Notes: generated from the letters alone by a model not told the origin. 64,000 nucleotides of DNA from Azorinus chamasolen (GCA_963576725.1 OY755237.1:65521269-65585268); one strand, 5' to 3'. Positions 1-11,969 are shown, counted from the first letter of the stretch. Numbers and translations: made by a program.

Positions 1-64
1 ATAAACTGCAGAGCTACAGATAACTTAGGTGCGTACACAAATACTAAAATCGTCATTTCTCCAC

Positions 65-143
65 CAAACCCTATACTGTGACCACTGTCTAGAATCGTCT
101 CTGTGAGACGAATCTAAACAGTGGTCACAGTATACAGGGTTTG
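65..143. repeat. 79-bp palindromic hairpin (foldback MITE)
   Basis: The arms, which begin AAACCCTATACTGTGACCAC and end as its near-complement, pair along almost the whole length, and the centre AATCGTCTC/GAGACGAATC continues the pairing. A shorter relative with the same GATTCTTAAGAGTGGTC-type arm lies near 1190-1225. No coding sequence is present. The stretch 146-438 next to it is plain AT-rich sequence in which I see nothing. Confidence 0.75.
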
Positions 144-438
144 TAGAAGAAATGTTATTCCTAAAAACGATTAAATTTACGCATCTGATCTGGAGCTCTC
201 TAAGCATCTTGTCATATCTAAAATTTTATTGTTTGTACTTTGTTGTTTACATGCATTCTGAACAGTTCATGTATTATTCAGATATTATATTATTTACGAC
301 TGCTCACTTTCGTATACATTTGATGGATATATATGTAATAAATGAGGTAACAAATTGGTATATCAGTAATGCTTTTTTTATTTTGTTTTTCTTCAGATTT
401 TATTTTGTTCTACGGTCATGTGGCTGTATTACAGTTGC

Positions 439-686
439 ATTGTCCTGTTTTATTAACCTGTCAAAATCTAAATAATTATATGCTTGCTTAACACGCCATA
501 AATAGCTTCGGTTGATATCGATTGTCTCCGCTTATAAAAGCTTTCCTACCTGGCTTATTCGAGTACTTGTACATTTATTGTGAATCTCGAAAAAAACGTT
601 TGAAACACAGATTTACCCAAGCTAAATATATCCTTTCAGTGACGTAGGAATATTCACATTTTGACAGGTCAATAAAACAGGACAAT
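439..686. mobile_element. 248-bp MITE with about 26-bp TIRs, copy 1
   Basis: The left end reads TTGTCCTGTTTTATTAACCT followed by GTCAAA, and the right end is its inverted complement. The element has no ORF. The right flank begins TA, and the left flank is CA where a TA duplication would be expected. Copy 2 lies 27 bp downstream. A TA target duplication with long TIRs would fit a mariner-like MITE, but the family is not identified. Confidence 0.85.
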
Positions 687-713
687 ACTACTGTAAAAAC
701 ATAATACGTATGT

Positions 714-960
714 ATTGTCCTGTTTTATTAACCTGTCAAACTTTAAAAAATTATACGCTTGCTGAACACGCCATATATAGCTTCGGTTGATATCGATTGT
801 TTCCGCTAGTAAAAGCTTTCCTACTTGGCTTATTCGAGAACTTGTGCATTTATTGTGAATCTCGTGTAAAACGTTTGAAACACAGGTTTACCCAAGCTAA
901 ATATATCCTCTCAGTGACGTAGGAATATTCACGTTTGACAGGTCAATAAAACAGGACAAT
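714..960. mobile_element. 247-bp MITE with about 26-bp TIRs, copy 2
   Basis: Same element as at 439-686, in the same orientation and nearly identical along its length. It is flanked by TA on both sides (gTA|TTGTCC and GGACAA|TAatg), as expected of a TA target-site duplication. Non-coding. Confidence 0.85.
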
Positions 961-1047
961 AATGTTGATGATTTCATGACCAGGAACTATAAAATGTGTC
1001 AATAAAACATCTATCTATCTATCTATTAATGTTACAATTGCTTACAT

Positions 1048-1120
1048 GCCTCCGTGGCCAAATGGATACGGCATCGGCATCCTAAGCCGGGGATTGCGGG
1101 TTCGAGTCCCGCCGGAGGTT
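1048..1120 (+). tRNA. tRNA-Arg (anticodon CCU)
   Basis: The 73-nt sequence folds as a cloverleaf: acceptor GCCTCCG/CGGAGGT, D-arm GGCC..GGC, anticodon arm TCGGC-ATCCTAA-GCCGG with anticodon CCT, and T-arm GCGGG-TTCGAGT-CCCGC. Box A and box B are recognisable, there is no intron, and a T-run follows at 1125-1129 as a Pol III terminator. Slight deviations (A at loop position 32, a changed D-loop) leave some chance that it is a pseudogene or SINE head. An ATCT microsatellite (1012-1026) lies just upstream. Confidence 0.7.
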
Positions 1121-2197
1121 GACGTTTTGTTTAGAAAGCAAGTAAAATCACGATTTCTTTTTTCCCGTTTTATCTACGCAGAGAATCGAAGAGGCGATTC
1201 TTAAGAGTGGTCAAAACATAGGGTTTGGTGGAAAAATAAAGGTTTTCCTGACACTGTTTTAATTTTATACATCTTATCTGGATCCCTGGTTATACTTAAG
1301 AAAACCTGTTTCCTCTGACGATTAAACCCGTGACATTCCGCGTGTTAGCGGACCTACTAACTACTACACCACAAACGTGTTGCATTCCAGTCGATCTACT
1401 AAACATTACTCCATAAATGCGCATTTTAACGGATTTGCATAACAGAGCACACAGATCAGACGGCTCCCGTAGGAGCCATCCGACCAGGGTCTGCTGTTTG
1501 CTTATTGAATAATATAGATGTAGCCAGGTAGACATGAATGAATGAAATGAAATGAATGACTTTATTTAACGAGGGTAGCTCGGTTAGCCAAATTGCTAAT
1601 CTACCCCGAGGCCCTCTTAATCAGTACATTTCATATACATGTACATGTATTTATACGCAAACAATCACGGAATATACTAATAAGCAATGTGTCCTGTACA
1701 GAAATTAGGCTAAACCATTTCAATGATGTAAAAACAAATCAGCATAATTATATAAACTACATGAACAATAGAACTAAACCAAGCCAGAAACTTTTGTTAG
1801 AAGTTCCCCACATGGATCCGTTCCATTTGCCCTCTGTGTCTATATACATGTACTTTAAAATTATTGTTTTGATTATATAACGTTTGTCAACAGTAATCAC
1901 AGATTTTGTTATTGCCAACATGTTAACTTCTGAAATTTGTAAAGTTTCAGTCATTTATGCAAAAGAGGATTAACATATCAAACTATGTTCATAATTTCCC
2001 AAATCAGTTTAAATAGTTCAATCCACAATTATTTCAATTGTATTGAGTGAGAAATGTCAGTAACAAAGGGAGGATTTCCCCATACAGTGAAGGCTCAGGC
2101 CAGAAAGCAAATTCAAAGCTGTGCCGACACTGTTTAGAAGTGGACAGAAGAAAGAATAGAAGGAATTTAATCTTTATACATGCAGAGTTTAAATAAA
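1121..2197. other. Non-genic AT-rich stretch
   Basis: No convincing gene. The region 1425-1505 carries one arm of the palindrome family with centre GGCTCC..GGAGCC that recurs at 15.5, 47.1 and 48.3 kb. The open frames here are short and lack family features. Confidence 0.5.
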
Positions 2198-2823
2198 TGG
2201 AAAAGTAGTAAAGTCAAGCAGGCAAAGCCACATACAAGACGCAACCACCAACAAAACACCGATAGACAGCATGACACACACACACACACACAACCACACA
2301 CCCAAACGCACACTCACACACGAAATGAACACAGAAAACACCAAAAGACACACAAGAACCAGAGACAAACGTTCCACACATGAACAAAATCACAAGCACA
2401 AAGACGCAAGGCAAACAAAAGGAAGGGTGACAAAGAGAGTACCGCCTTGGCACGGTCAGTAGCAAAAACACCACTGGGGGTTTAAACCGGTTTACGGACG
2501 TCCTAACCTCACACTTCTCTCAAAGTCACCCTAGCTTTACAAATAGTGTAAATAAAGGTATCCCCGCTGGACTTACCCACAACATAGACGACGGTGAACA
2601 CAGGACAACATGTAAAACATAGCATAATAACTGTGACAATCCGTCAAATATGTACTCAATGACTTTGCTGAAGTCAGAGCACCTGCAGGTAAGCCGTTAA
2701 GGGCACGACAGGGAAAAAGTAATACATGAGTCTGGTAAGCTCATCCTGTATCCAAGTTTAAGAGTATACCATCATAGAGTACTACCCTCGGCCTGTCATC
2801 GCGCAAGCAAAGAGGGAAGCGTA
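2198..2823 (-). mobile_element. 5'-truncated Naiad family B 3' end
   Basis: This minus-strand fragment holds the last codons of the family B RT (the SLFACAMTGRG end), its TAG, the SECIS structure (2720-2784), the conserved hairpin before the CCAAGGCGG motif, an (AC)n tract and the terminal TGCCTGCTTGACTTTACTAC motif. It is collinear with 55130-55765. Apparent ORFs over the (AC)n part are low-complexity artefacts. Insertion ended by 5' truncation at 2823. Confidence 0.9.
2720..2784 (-). promoter_or_regulatory. SECIS element (Naiad B 3' UTR)
   Basis: A 65-nt structure on the minus strand, from the TAG stop to GTATTA, homologous to 55172-55236. It keeps the ATGA/GA quartet, the outer helix II TGGTA:TACCA, the AAA bulge and the mini-helix CTTG-GATA-CAGG. 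One inner helix II pair is lost (CTCTT against ATGAG). Confidence 0.75.
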
Positions 2824-3227
2824 ACACTTGAAGATATGAAGTGTAAACTTATTCATAAATAATCTACATGTAGATAATTTCCATGAGTAACAGTAGTACC
2901 TCTAAACAGAATGAACACAGACCAAAATCTCTCGACAGAAAATATTCAGGCATAGAGATCGATTGAGTAAATAATCTAATGTGATCTCTTTTCCAAACTA
3001 TATGGCACTGGACTGGTTTAGAATCAAACAAGAACAACAACAATATCTAAGCAAAATATGCAACAAAAACCGCTAGACGACTTCCAGCATTGTGTATGCA
3101 ACTTACAGACCTACATACGTCCCCTAGATCTGGACAAGAGACTCTTGAGGAAGAGACTTCATGGTCTTATGGTCGAAAATCTGTATCTGGCACAATTAAC
3201 TTTTCTAGCAGTAAAAGAAACGATAAC

Positions 3228-4453
3228 TGTAAGCCACAGGCTAACGAATACCCCCACCTGGCTGCTTGTCAGAACACCTATCAGCAATCTGAACATATGT
3301 ACATACAGAAACATGAAGACCCTTTCATGAGGTTTTATCCACACAACATATTTTACTCATATTCTAAGTACATGTGTAATAAGTTATGGGAGCATTGAAA
3401 GCAATGCCATGGTCCCTAACCGGTTGATCTCTGTCACAATTTAACGAAAAGCACTTATGTGCTGCACATTCATACAAGAACCTGTATATCATACTTTTTG
3501 ATTCAAATATATCAATTCTAACATGTATAATATGCAATCCAAGATCAATCACAAACATAAATAAATCAACGTTTACCAAATATTGTCAAGTCCAAAACGG
3601 GAGATAAGTCTGTTAAAATTTATAGAAGTGTTATGGCTGCTGCCAGAAAATGTCATCCAATAAGTTCAAACAGCTTTGTTTATTTTTTTGAAGTGTCAAC
3701 TCCAAAGTTCTAAACAAATAGCTACCTTTTCAGAAAAAACATTAAGTTCAAGGACCATAACTCTGACAAATAGTATTCAACCAGATCGATATTCGAACTT
3801 AAGCTGTAACTCATCTAGATTTAGATTTATGTCAAATTTAAAGTTAAAATCTCCAACCACTTCCAAAGAAAAACCGGAAAATTGAAAATTTGATAAAAAA
3901 AAATTAAAGTTCAAGGGCCATAACTCTGGCAAAAATTATTCAACCAGACTGAGATTGGGAATTATCATCTAGATTTAGCGTTATGCCAAACATACAGTTA
4001 ATATCTCCAACCACTTCCAAAGACATCTGGAAATTCAAAATTTGAAGAAACAAATAGAAGTTCAAGGACAATAACTTTGGAAAACAATATTCAACCGGAC
4101 TGAGATTGGAACATAAGCTGTAACTTATCTAGATTTAGCTGTGTACTAAATATTGAGTTGATATCTCCAGTCACTTCCATAAAAATCCAGAAAACCGGAA
4201 AACATTGGTAGGGGACTAAAAGGGGAGATAACTCCTGAAGTAATGGTCCGGTCATAATGGAAATATGCGGTGCACAGGTTTATATGGTCATATGGCTATA
4301 CATGAACTTTCAACAAAACTGAATCAAAACTGTAGAAGAAGAAGGTCGGACAAAATTGTGTCCACGGACGGACAGACGGACGGACGGACGGACAAACAGA
4401 CAGACGGACAACCTGATTCCAGTATACCCCCAAACTTTGTTGTGGGGGTATAA
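3228..4453. mobile_element. Non-autonomous repeat E, copy 1
   Basis: Homologous to 48415-49204, starting at ACTGTAAGCCACAGGCTAAC. Inside are about three degenerate units of 160-190 bp, each carrying AAGTTCAAGG..CATAACTCTG and CAACCACTTCCAAAGA. The 3' end has a GGAC-rich run (4362-4410) and finishes GTGGGGGTA, complementary to TACCCCCAC near the left end (3249-3257). No ORF with a recognisable product. The bounds are approximate. Confidence 0.7.
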
Positions 4454-5200
4454 TAAGGTAGCATTCTACTGTCTGATGCAAGGTGAAGACATCAGTCACT
4501 TTCTCGCTCTGCTCTGATATACCGGTACATTATCATAAAAATCACAGCTGCCTGCAGATTTTTACCCCAAAATTTGACGATCTTGCTTTGTGGCATTGTT
4601 TGATTCATAAAGTTCTCAATTTCCTCTCCTGGTTTAGGTTGACGATCTTCTACATTCTTCTGCAAGCAATTGCATTGCTCTTGCATTCAGAGAAAACATT
4701 TCACCAGACGATTTGGTACTTCTCTGGACATTTTGCCTGTAACGTCTAAACCAGTATTTGACATGAGAGTTCAACTGCTCCAATGAAGACCCGTTAGCAA
4801 ATGCATTTCGTCAAGCTGCAGGATGTGTAAGCCCATTTAACATCCTGAGCCACATTGTATAGCTAAAGACCACACATGATTAAGACAACTCTAGACCGAC
4901 GTGCTGAGTTAATCCCTGTCTTCGCCACTGTCAATCATGTATCTCGATTAGACGGGGTCTATCAATGGCAGGTATTCAGCTTTGTTGTTTAGCTTTAGAG
5001 GTCTGCCTTATTCCTGACTAAGTGATGCCCATTATCCATTAAATCAGGGATTCAGAGTTTCAGCATACAGAGGTAAAGTACCTAGTTAATTGTCTGCTTT
5101 CAGTCCAAATGACCACTCAACCAACTGTACTCCCCTGGTCATTCGTTTACAATATTGAGCGCTGCTAACATACGGCGATTATGCAGCCGCAATACTGGCT
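4454..5200. other. No recognisable gene or repeat
   Basis: I see nothing beyond short chance ORFs here. Confidence 0.4.
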
Positions 5201-5372
5201 AGTGAGTCCTACAGGTACCCATTTGAACCACTGGGTGAAAAGGAGGCAACCTCGTGTGGTTGGGAGACATTGAAAAGCGTATCTAAAATTTCGAGCTAGT
5301 CCAGCAGAGATTCGAATCCCGGATCCCTGGGTTATCAGCTCAACGCTCAGCCACTAGGCTAAGCCACTACCA
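5201..5372 (-). mobile_element. tRNA-derived SINE
   Basis: Read on the minus strand, 5372-5301 begins with a tRNA-like head: box A TAGCCTAGTGGCTGAGCG, an anticodon-like loop CTGATAA and box B GGGATTCGAATCTC. A body follows with ACCACACGAGGTTGCC and CCCAGTGGTTCAAATGGGTA. It is unlikely to be a working tRNA because the acceptor stem does not close. The SINE family name is not assigned. Confidence 0.55.
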
Positions 5373-5819
5373 CAAAGCATACATCATTAAAGAAGGCAAA
5401 GTCAAACGTCTCAGATCAAGTGTTAGTAACTTTTAGAGGTATTACTGTAACAGCTGCCTTGTGTGGTATGATAGGTTTAGATTGCCCGTTGTAGATCAGT
5501 ATATTTATATCATATTCTAACTGTTCAGAATTTCTTCTTTCAATATTCTCCTTACTGACTTTGACCTCATAAATAAAGTCAACTAAGGAGTGCGTATGTT
5601 ACCCGTTCTGTGTCCAAAGCCTCAATATATACGAGTATAAGTGAAGTCATTCCAATCTTTTCAAATGCTAATGTAGATATTGAATTTTCATTTATTCACG
5701 CCTGCGTGTAAATGTTAGTTTGTGCAGTGGATGGTGTCTACAGTTTATTTTATGTCTAGGTAGTATTGGTGACTAGGTACACAATGGTTTTGTATGATAA
5801 ATTAAGTAAGGCGAGTGGG

Positions 5820-6930
5820 GTCTTTGTAAAGCATGAATTAATGGATATAAAATAAGGATTTCCACACATTCATATGTGCAACTATCATTTTACTGTTGTT
5901 CTTGGACATGCAAAGTATTTAGGTTATATGAGACACAAACTAATAACATTACCAATAAACCAAATTTGAATTTCTCTCAATGTTGAAATGGGTGGGTGGG
6001 GAAAATGGTCAATAACTGAAAATGTCCAAGGGTAGCAGAGTGGCACCCGGCAACATTATCTTAAGAACTTTTGACACTATCAATATATGAATATATGAAA
6101 AGGAAACAAACTATAGACCACAATGCAAAGTTAGGTTATAACATCCAGTTAGGGTAGGGAGTTCGGTATTTTGGATGAGTACATTATCTAAGCATGCGGT
6201 GTAGGGTGGGGGGGGTAATTTTAAAGCATACATAAATGGAAATAAGGATTTACACTCGTCCAAATGAGCAACTATCATTCAATGCTGTTCTTGGACTCAC
6301 AAAGCATTTATGAGACACGAACTAATAACATTACCAGTATACCAACTTTCAGTTTCTCGCAACGGTGGAAAGTGTGGGTCGGGGAAATGCTCAATAACTC
6401 AAAATGCCCATGGGTATCAGAGTGGCACCCGATCATATTATCTTTAGAAATCTTCTTCACACTAACCATTTATGCAAAGAAAAAAACTATAGACCACAAT
6501 GTAAGGCTAAGCCCAGAAATCCAGTTCTGCCAGACTGATAGGGAGTTTGGTATTTGGGATGAGCACATTATCTAGGCATGGGGGGTAATGTTAAAGCATA
6601 CACTGTAGATTAATGGAAATAAGGATATCCACTAGTCCATATGTGAAACTTTCATTTAATTGTTGTACTTGGACATACAAAGCCTTTATATGAGACACAA
6701 ACTTAAAACATTACCAGTATGCCAAAATTCAGTTTCTCGCAATGGTAAAATGGGTAGGTGTGGAAAATGCTCAATAACTCAAAATACCCAAAGGTATCAG
6801 AGTGGCACCCGGTCCTATTATCTTCAGAACTCTTCACACTATGCAAAGAAAAAACTGTAGACCAAAGTGGAAGATTAGGTCCAAAAATCCAGCTTCTCTT
6901 CCGGACTACTAAAAAGGCATCTAACATCAA
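5820..6930. repeat. 380-bp tandem repeat, about three units
   Basis: The marker CTCAATAACTCAAAATRCCC and its neighbours recur at about 6009, 6389 and 6769, a constant spacing of 380 bp. Each unit also has a TGTTCTTGGACAT..CAAAG block and GAGACACRAACT. The last unit is cut by the Naiad-type fragment starting at 6964. Non-coding satellite-like repeat. Confidence 0.8.
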
Positions 6931-6963
6931 AAACTATCTAATGGCCCCGTTTAAATGTAAACG

Positions 6964-7290
6964 TAGTAAAGTCAAGCAGGAAAATCCACATAAAAGACGC
7001 AGTACCCAACAACACATCGATAGAAAGCATGCCACACACACAACTACACACCCTAACACACGCATACACAAACACACTCACAAACGAGATGAGCACCTAA
7101 AACATCAACAAACGCACACGAACAAGAGATAAACATTTTCAAACATCAACAAACAGACACGTACAAAGACACAGGACAAACATAAATGTAAGGGTGCAAA
7201 AAGATAATGCCGCCATGGAATCTCAAAGTCAACCAAATTTAACCAACATTGTAAATAAAGGTATCCCCGCTGGTCTACCCCACAGCACAT
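6964..7290 (-). mobile_element. Diverged Naiad-type 3' fragment
   Basis: It begins with AGTAAAGTCAAGCAGG, the inverted terminus of family B. An (AC)-rich tract follows, then a GCCGCCATGGAATC block in the place of the CCGCCTTGG motif, and GTAAATAAAGGTATCCCCGC as in family B. It is older and more diverged than the 2.2 and 9.0 kb copies. Confidence 0.7.
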
Positions 7291-8699
7291 AAGTCACATT
7301 ATTAACTTACACAGACCCATTGGGAAAGGGTCAAATGCACAATATGTCATATATCTGTTTAGTGTCGCATTGCCCTAAACTCCAAAACCACCCAATTCAG
7401 TATCACGGTGCCTCCTTAACCCATCCCAACTCAATAAAATTCGTTTCGTTCGTAAATGCGTTTTGCGATATCCGTCTCATGTTAGTCTTGTATAGGCACA
7501 TCTTCCGTTTGTTCGATGATGATTAACAGTACTAATAAAGCCGAAATGCGATAACGAGCTAGCAAGGAACAATTATGTGAATGTTATACGTGTGTATGCA
7601 TGTGTGTGCGCGCTCTTCATTTGTGCTTCTGTGGTTGCTGTTGCCATCCGTGTAGCTTCAGTTCTATTTTTTGTAAATTTAATCTGTGTCAAACTAGCAT
7701 AAATATGGGGTGTTTGCTTGACAGCGGGTATGCCCGGATCACTGTGACAGACATCTGCATAGCCCCTTTCTTCATATAAACGAGGTGCTTAACTTCACTA
7801 GTAAGTCTTGGAAATTTGGGGTGTTTTAGTTGATAAGACTAGTTCACATACACAATGTATGCGATGTTAGGCTTGTAAGAACAGTTCATGGTTGAACTTA
7901 AGATTTTGCAATTAAAGGGGAAGTGCGCAGATAAGCCAATTATTAATTTGCGTGACATTAAATGGGACATCTATTAGGTGCGAAATTGGAAGAGCTCACA
8001 CATAGTCTATCCATTAATACCCCCAGTCTCAGACGAACTTGACTGAAGCCATGCCAACATGGTTGCTGGACCTTCCATTATGATTTACATCCACAGGTCA
8101 TAGTGGACTCTTGAGACAAATGACAAAGATGAAGAGGGATCTTTGAAGACTCTGGTTATTATTCGAACTAGACTTGCATTACAATATGGTGATGATTCAA
8201 TGCACCACAACGAACTGTCTGTTCCTCTAAACAACATATACTTCCTGGCGTTAAGGTTGCTATCAATGACAACAAGGTCGGTCTTAGGACTACCCATTAT
8301 GCCGCCCCAAAACCCCACCAAACCGGCCACGTTCAATCACACAGTTGCATGAACAAAAAAACGCTCACCTTTTCTTCTGAAAATCCGCATCCTGCCGTCT
8401 GCAAAACTCACACTGAACCTGTTCTCATCTGTAAACAGTACTTGGACCATAGAGCACGCGTCCTATGGAGATTACACCGTCCCCATAGAATACGAAGATG
8501 ATTTCATCTGTTTAGTATCTTATCAACGTAAATCAAGTTAAGCTTGTATTTCCATCACAATTCTTTTGAAATCTTTCTGAACAATGAACATCGATCGGTT
8601 TGATGTGCTTACAAGAACAACCAACACATAATATAGTTTTGAAACAAATTCATATACTTCAGCAGTTTTATTGAACACTTTCAGAATATATTTACTTCA
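7291..8699. other. No recognisable gene
   Basis: Unannotated stretch with short overlapping ORFs only (for example 8085-8352 on both strands). I see no splice-bounded exon or named repeat. Confidence 0.4.
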
Positions 8700-8965
8700 C
8701 TCACAACAGCAAGTGTTACTTAATTGTGTGGCGGACGTAAGAAGTCGCCCCGTACTTCATTCTCAGTGTTATTATATTTTCTGGTCCTTCGGGCTCATTA
8801 GTGTTGATGTTATTAGTTTTGAAAATTGAACAAATTGAATACTGCTTAAGCCGGTGCTAGTGGGCATGAGTAGTGTTGCACTTTTAATTACTACTCATGA
8901 ACAGACTCAACAAAACCGAGTCAGCAATTTTCTTTTTGCATTGCTACTTTTACTTTCGAAGGGTC
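8700..8965 (+). mobile_element. SINE-like element, non-tRNA head, copy 1
   Basis: Homologous to 56844-57136. It has a head block with GTGTGGCGG..GTCGCCCCGTACTTCA, a central domain with CTTAAGCCGGTGCTAG, and a small hairpin AGACTC..CCGAGTC enclosing an AATAAA-like loop, followed by a T-rich tail. The central domain and tail are shared with the tRNA-headed element at 42030-42334. Confidence 0.7.
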
Positions 8966-8998
8966 TCACACTTTCAGGATATACAAATAAATTTAAAA

Positions 8999-9573
8999 TG
9001 GAAAAGTAGTAAAGTCAAGCAGGCAAAGCCACATACAAGACGCAACCACCACCAAAACTCCGATAGACAGCATGACACACATACACACACACAACCACAC
9101 ACCCAACCGCACACTCACACACGAGATGAACACAGAAAACACCAACAGACACACAAGAGCCAGAGACAAACACTCCACACATTAATAAAACCACAAGCAC
9201 AAAGACGCAAGGCAAACAAAAGGAAGGGTGACAAAGAGAGTACCGCCTTGGCACGGTCAGTAGCAAAAACACCACTGGGGTTTAAACCGGTTTACGGACG
9301 TCCTAACCTCACACTTCTCTCAAAGTCACCCTAGCTTTACAACTAGTGTAAATAAAGGTATCCCCGCCGGACTTACCCACAACATAGGCGACGGTGAACG
9401 CAGGACAACATGTAAAACATAGCATAATAACTGTGACAATCCGTCAAATATGTACTCAATGACTTTGCTGAAGTCAGAGCACCTGCAGGTAAGCCGTTAA
9501 GGGCACGACAGGGAAAAAGTAATACATGAGTCTGGTAAGCTCATCCCGTATCTGAGTTTAAGAGTATACCATT
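8999..9573 (-). mobile_element. 5'-truncated Naiad family B 3' end
   Basis: Collinear with 2198-2823 and with the inverse of 55184-55765. It carries the (AC)n tract, the CCGCCTTGGCACGG motif and the hairpin arms. The 5' truncation falls inside the SECIS structure, so that structure is incomplete here. Confidence 0.88.
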
Positions 9574-9589
9574 AGACTATCTTAGTGAA

Positions 9590-9790
9590 TATTTCGATAC
9601 ATAGAAGTAACGAATAAGACACGTTCAAACCAATACAGACAATAGTGGGTAATTGCTGTACAACTGTAATTTCTTCAGATGGTAAAACTGTCATTTAAGC
9701 CTCCGTGACCTAATGGATAAGGTATCGACCTCCTAAGAGGGTTCGAGTCACGCCGGAGGTTAACCTTTGAATCTCGAAATACTCCATACA
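9590..9790 (+). pseudogene. tRNA-Arg(CCU) pseudogene in a duplicated block
   Basis: The tRNA-like part (9699-9761) keeps GCCTCCG, box A and CTCCTAA but lacks about 10 nt between the anticodon loop and T-arm, which destroys the cloverleaf. About 100 bp upstream (from GATACATAGAAGTAACGAAT) and the downstream TCGAAATACTCCATA are shared with 10150-10370. This is a duplication of flanks plus tRNA rather than a simple SINE. Confidence 0.75.
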
Positions 9791-10149
9791 ATACACGCAA
9801 TATTTTCTTGGTATATTAACTAAAGTAGGTGCTTAAATGAATACAGTAAAACCTCTCTAAACTGGAATTGTAGTAAAGAAATATTTAAATACATTTAAGC
9901 AGGCAGCTGCTTAATGCAAGGTGAAAGTCACGCCGAAAGCTCCTAGAGCCATCTGATCAGGATCTACTCTGTTTGCTTATGGAATAATACAGACCTAATT
10001 CTACAGTTTATGCCATGGCAAAGGTTTCCTATGTTCATATGCCTTTTTAAAAGTTCAGCTAATTAATATTGATGAATGTCATTCGTTCTTATATTCATGG
10101 AGTAAAAGTTTAAAAAGGTAATACATTGTTATGTCTTATGTATTTGTTA

Positions 10150-10370
10150 CTGAATGTACCGATACATAGATATTAAGAAGTAACGAATATGACACGTTTC
10201 AAGCAATACATGTATAACGGACTTCTGTACAATTGTAATTTCTTCAGAAGAAACACACTGACAATTAAGCCTCCGTGGCCCAATGGATAAGGCATCGGCC
10301 TCCTAAGCCTGGGATTGCGGGTTCTAGTCCCGTCCGGAGGTTTGCTTTTTAGTTTCGAAATACTCCATAT
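10150..10370 (+). pseudogene. tRNA-Arg(CCU)-like, decayed second copy
   Basis: The tRNA-like part is 10269-10342. The acceptor and anticodon arm (TCGGC-CTCCTAA-GCCTG) are nearly intact, but box B is TTCTAGT instead of TTCGAGT and one extra base separates the T-stem from the acceptor. It shares both flanks with 9590-9790. It is probably not functional. Confidence 0.65.
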
Positions 10371-11460
10371 TTTCTCTTTATTAACTAAGTGAATATGTCT
10401 GCATTTATGTGGATTTGACAATATCCACATTTCTTTCATTACATCTATTGACTATATCAAGGTGATTACATTGTATTGGAATGCAGTGTCAAAAGAAATG
10501 GAATTTGCCAACAGTGTACACACAGATAAGAAACAAGATTGTCGATACTTAACCCTTACTGTGCGGGACATGCAAACATGTAGACCCAGATGAGAGGGCT
10601 CCCATAGGTGTCTGCACTGTTTGTCATGTTATACCTTATATGTTTCTTTAGAAAATCCCTAAATAGTCACCATAAGCTTGACGCGTTTGAAGTTTGGAAT
10701 ATTCCATTTGAAAATTCAGAATTGTAAGGGGTTAAATGTATTCAGATCTCGACTATAGACAACCATAATGCTAATTAGGAATGTTTTCAAATATATTGAA
10801 TATCCTAGCATCTGGTGGAGCATCCTGCTGTAAAAATATGATGTCTGTCAAACTCTGATTTTGTTACCTTTTCAAGACTATTAATGGAACTGCTTTTGCT
10901 GTTGTTTCATTTCTTTCCTCTAAATGAACTAAGTCAGTTGTTTTGTTTTGTTAGTATTTCAATAGATCGGGTCCAGTTTTCACCCTAGTGTAAATATATT
11001 TTGTATGGATTTGCAAAATAAGCATTTATAAATGGTGGTGTGAAAAAGAAAGGTACTTTAAGAATTGAAGCAGACGACACTATTTACAGATGACAATTAC
11101 TCAGAGTGCAGAATGTTAAGTGTGGATTCATTTCCAAGTATCTGACAAATCAGATAAGCAGAACTCATTAAAAGCGACTACTTAATGAATATAAATAAGT
11201 ATTTTAAAAGCAAGCTGTTGCTTGATGTAAGATGAAAGTAATGCAGAAAGATTGTGAAACCATGGTATACATATATTAATTACTAACATTCTCCAACGTC
11301 AGCCAATCACATTACGGCTATTTCGTATAGTTAATATACTCAGGGAGTATATGCTTATTTAATACAATGACAACAATCGCCAACGGTTTACAGATACGAG
11401 TAGAGGCATCTAAGCGTTAAGAGCTAAGTGTCCTAAACTATTTTCACACAGATTGACAAG
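10371..11460. other. Upstream region of the sulfotransferase gene
   Basis: Mostly unannotated AT-rich sequence. A degenerate palindrome-family arm lies near 10575-10620 (AGACCCAGATGAGAGGGCTC). The promoter of the gene beginning at 11475 should lie near its 3' end, but I see no clear core element. Confidence 0.35.
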
Positions 11461-11474
11461 AACAAGTTTGGACC

Positions 11475-11936
11475 ATGTATTTGAGTTTCAGAAAAAGGAG
11501 GCTGTGTTCATTTCGAACATATATCGCTATCATCACCATAACTTTTCTAATAGGACCTATCTGTTTCTTTCCAAATACTACGCAGTATGGCATGTTTCGA
11601 AGGTACTTTTCCAAAAGTGAAGATACCTGTGTCAACGTATATCTCAATCATTGGTGGAACAGTAACTTAACAGCAAGTATTCATGATACCTCCTCCGAAT
11701 CGTACCACTCAATGGAAATTGACATATCATCGCAGATGCCCGTGAGAAGTGGGAATGAAAGTGTATCAGGCTTTAATAATAAGCCAACTCAAAGACACGT
11801 CTTTATAAATGCTATCGGATGTTTGCACGTAGATAAAATGAAAAAAGGACTTGCGCAAGTCATGAATGAGCGAAATTTTGAGGGGGCAACATGTGTTTCT
11901 AAGAATGCATCGTTTGATACAAGCATTGTACACCGT
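11475..11936 (+). CDS. WSCD-type sulfotransferase, exon 1 (signal anchor and stem)
   Basis: This is the first coding exon of a 366-residue protein assembled from four exons. The start ATG has GACC before it. Residues 6-9 are basic (RKRR) and residues 15-32 form a hydrophobic signal anchor, so the protein should be a type II membrane protein of the Golgi with its catalytic part in the lumen. The stem has several N-glycosylation sequons (NTT, NLT, NES, NAS). The exon ends exactly at a codon boundary, followed by a strong GTAAGT donor at 11937. The stem matches no domain I can name, and no clear WSC domain is visible. The family call rests on exons 2-4. Intron 1 runs to 33268 and is filled with repeats. 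Confidence 0.75.
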
Positions 11937-11969
11937 GTAAGTACGTTCTTATACCGTTTATATCTATTA

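Noticed and set aside
152..475. 107-codon plus-strand frame
   Set aside because: It is AT-rich and hydrophobic by composition, runs into the MITE at 439, and has no domain.
10173..10439. 88-codon minus-strand frame
   Set aside because: It reads through the antisense of the tRNA-Arg-like sequence (the RTRNPRLRRPMPYPLGHG pattern).
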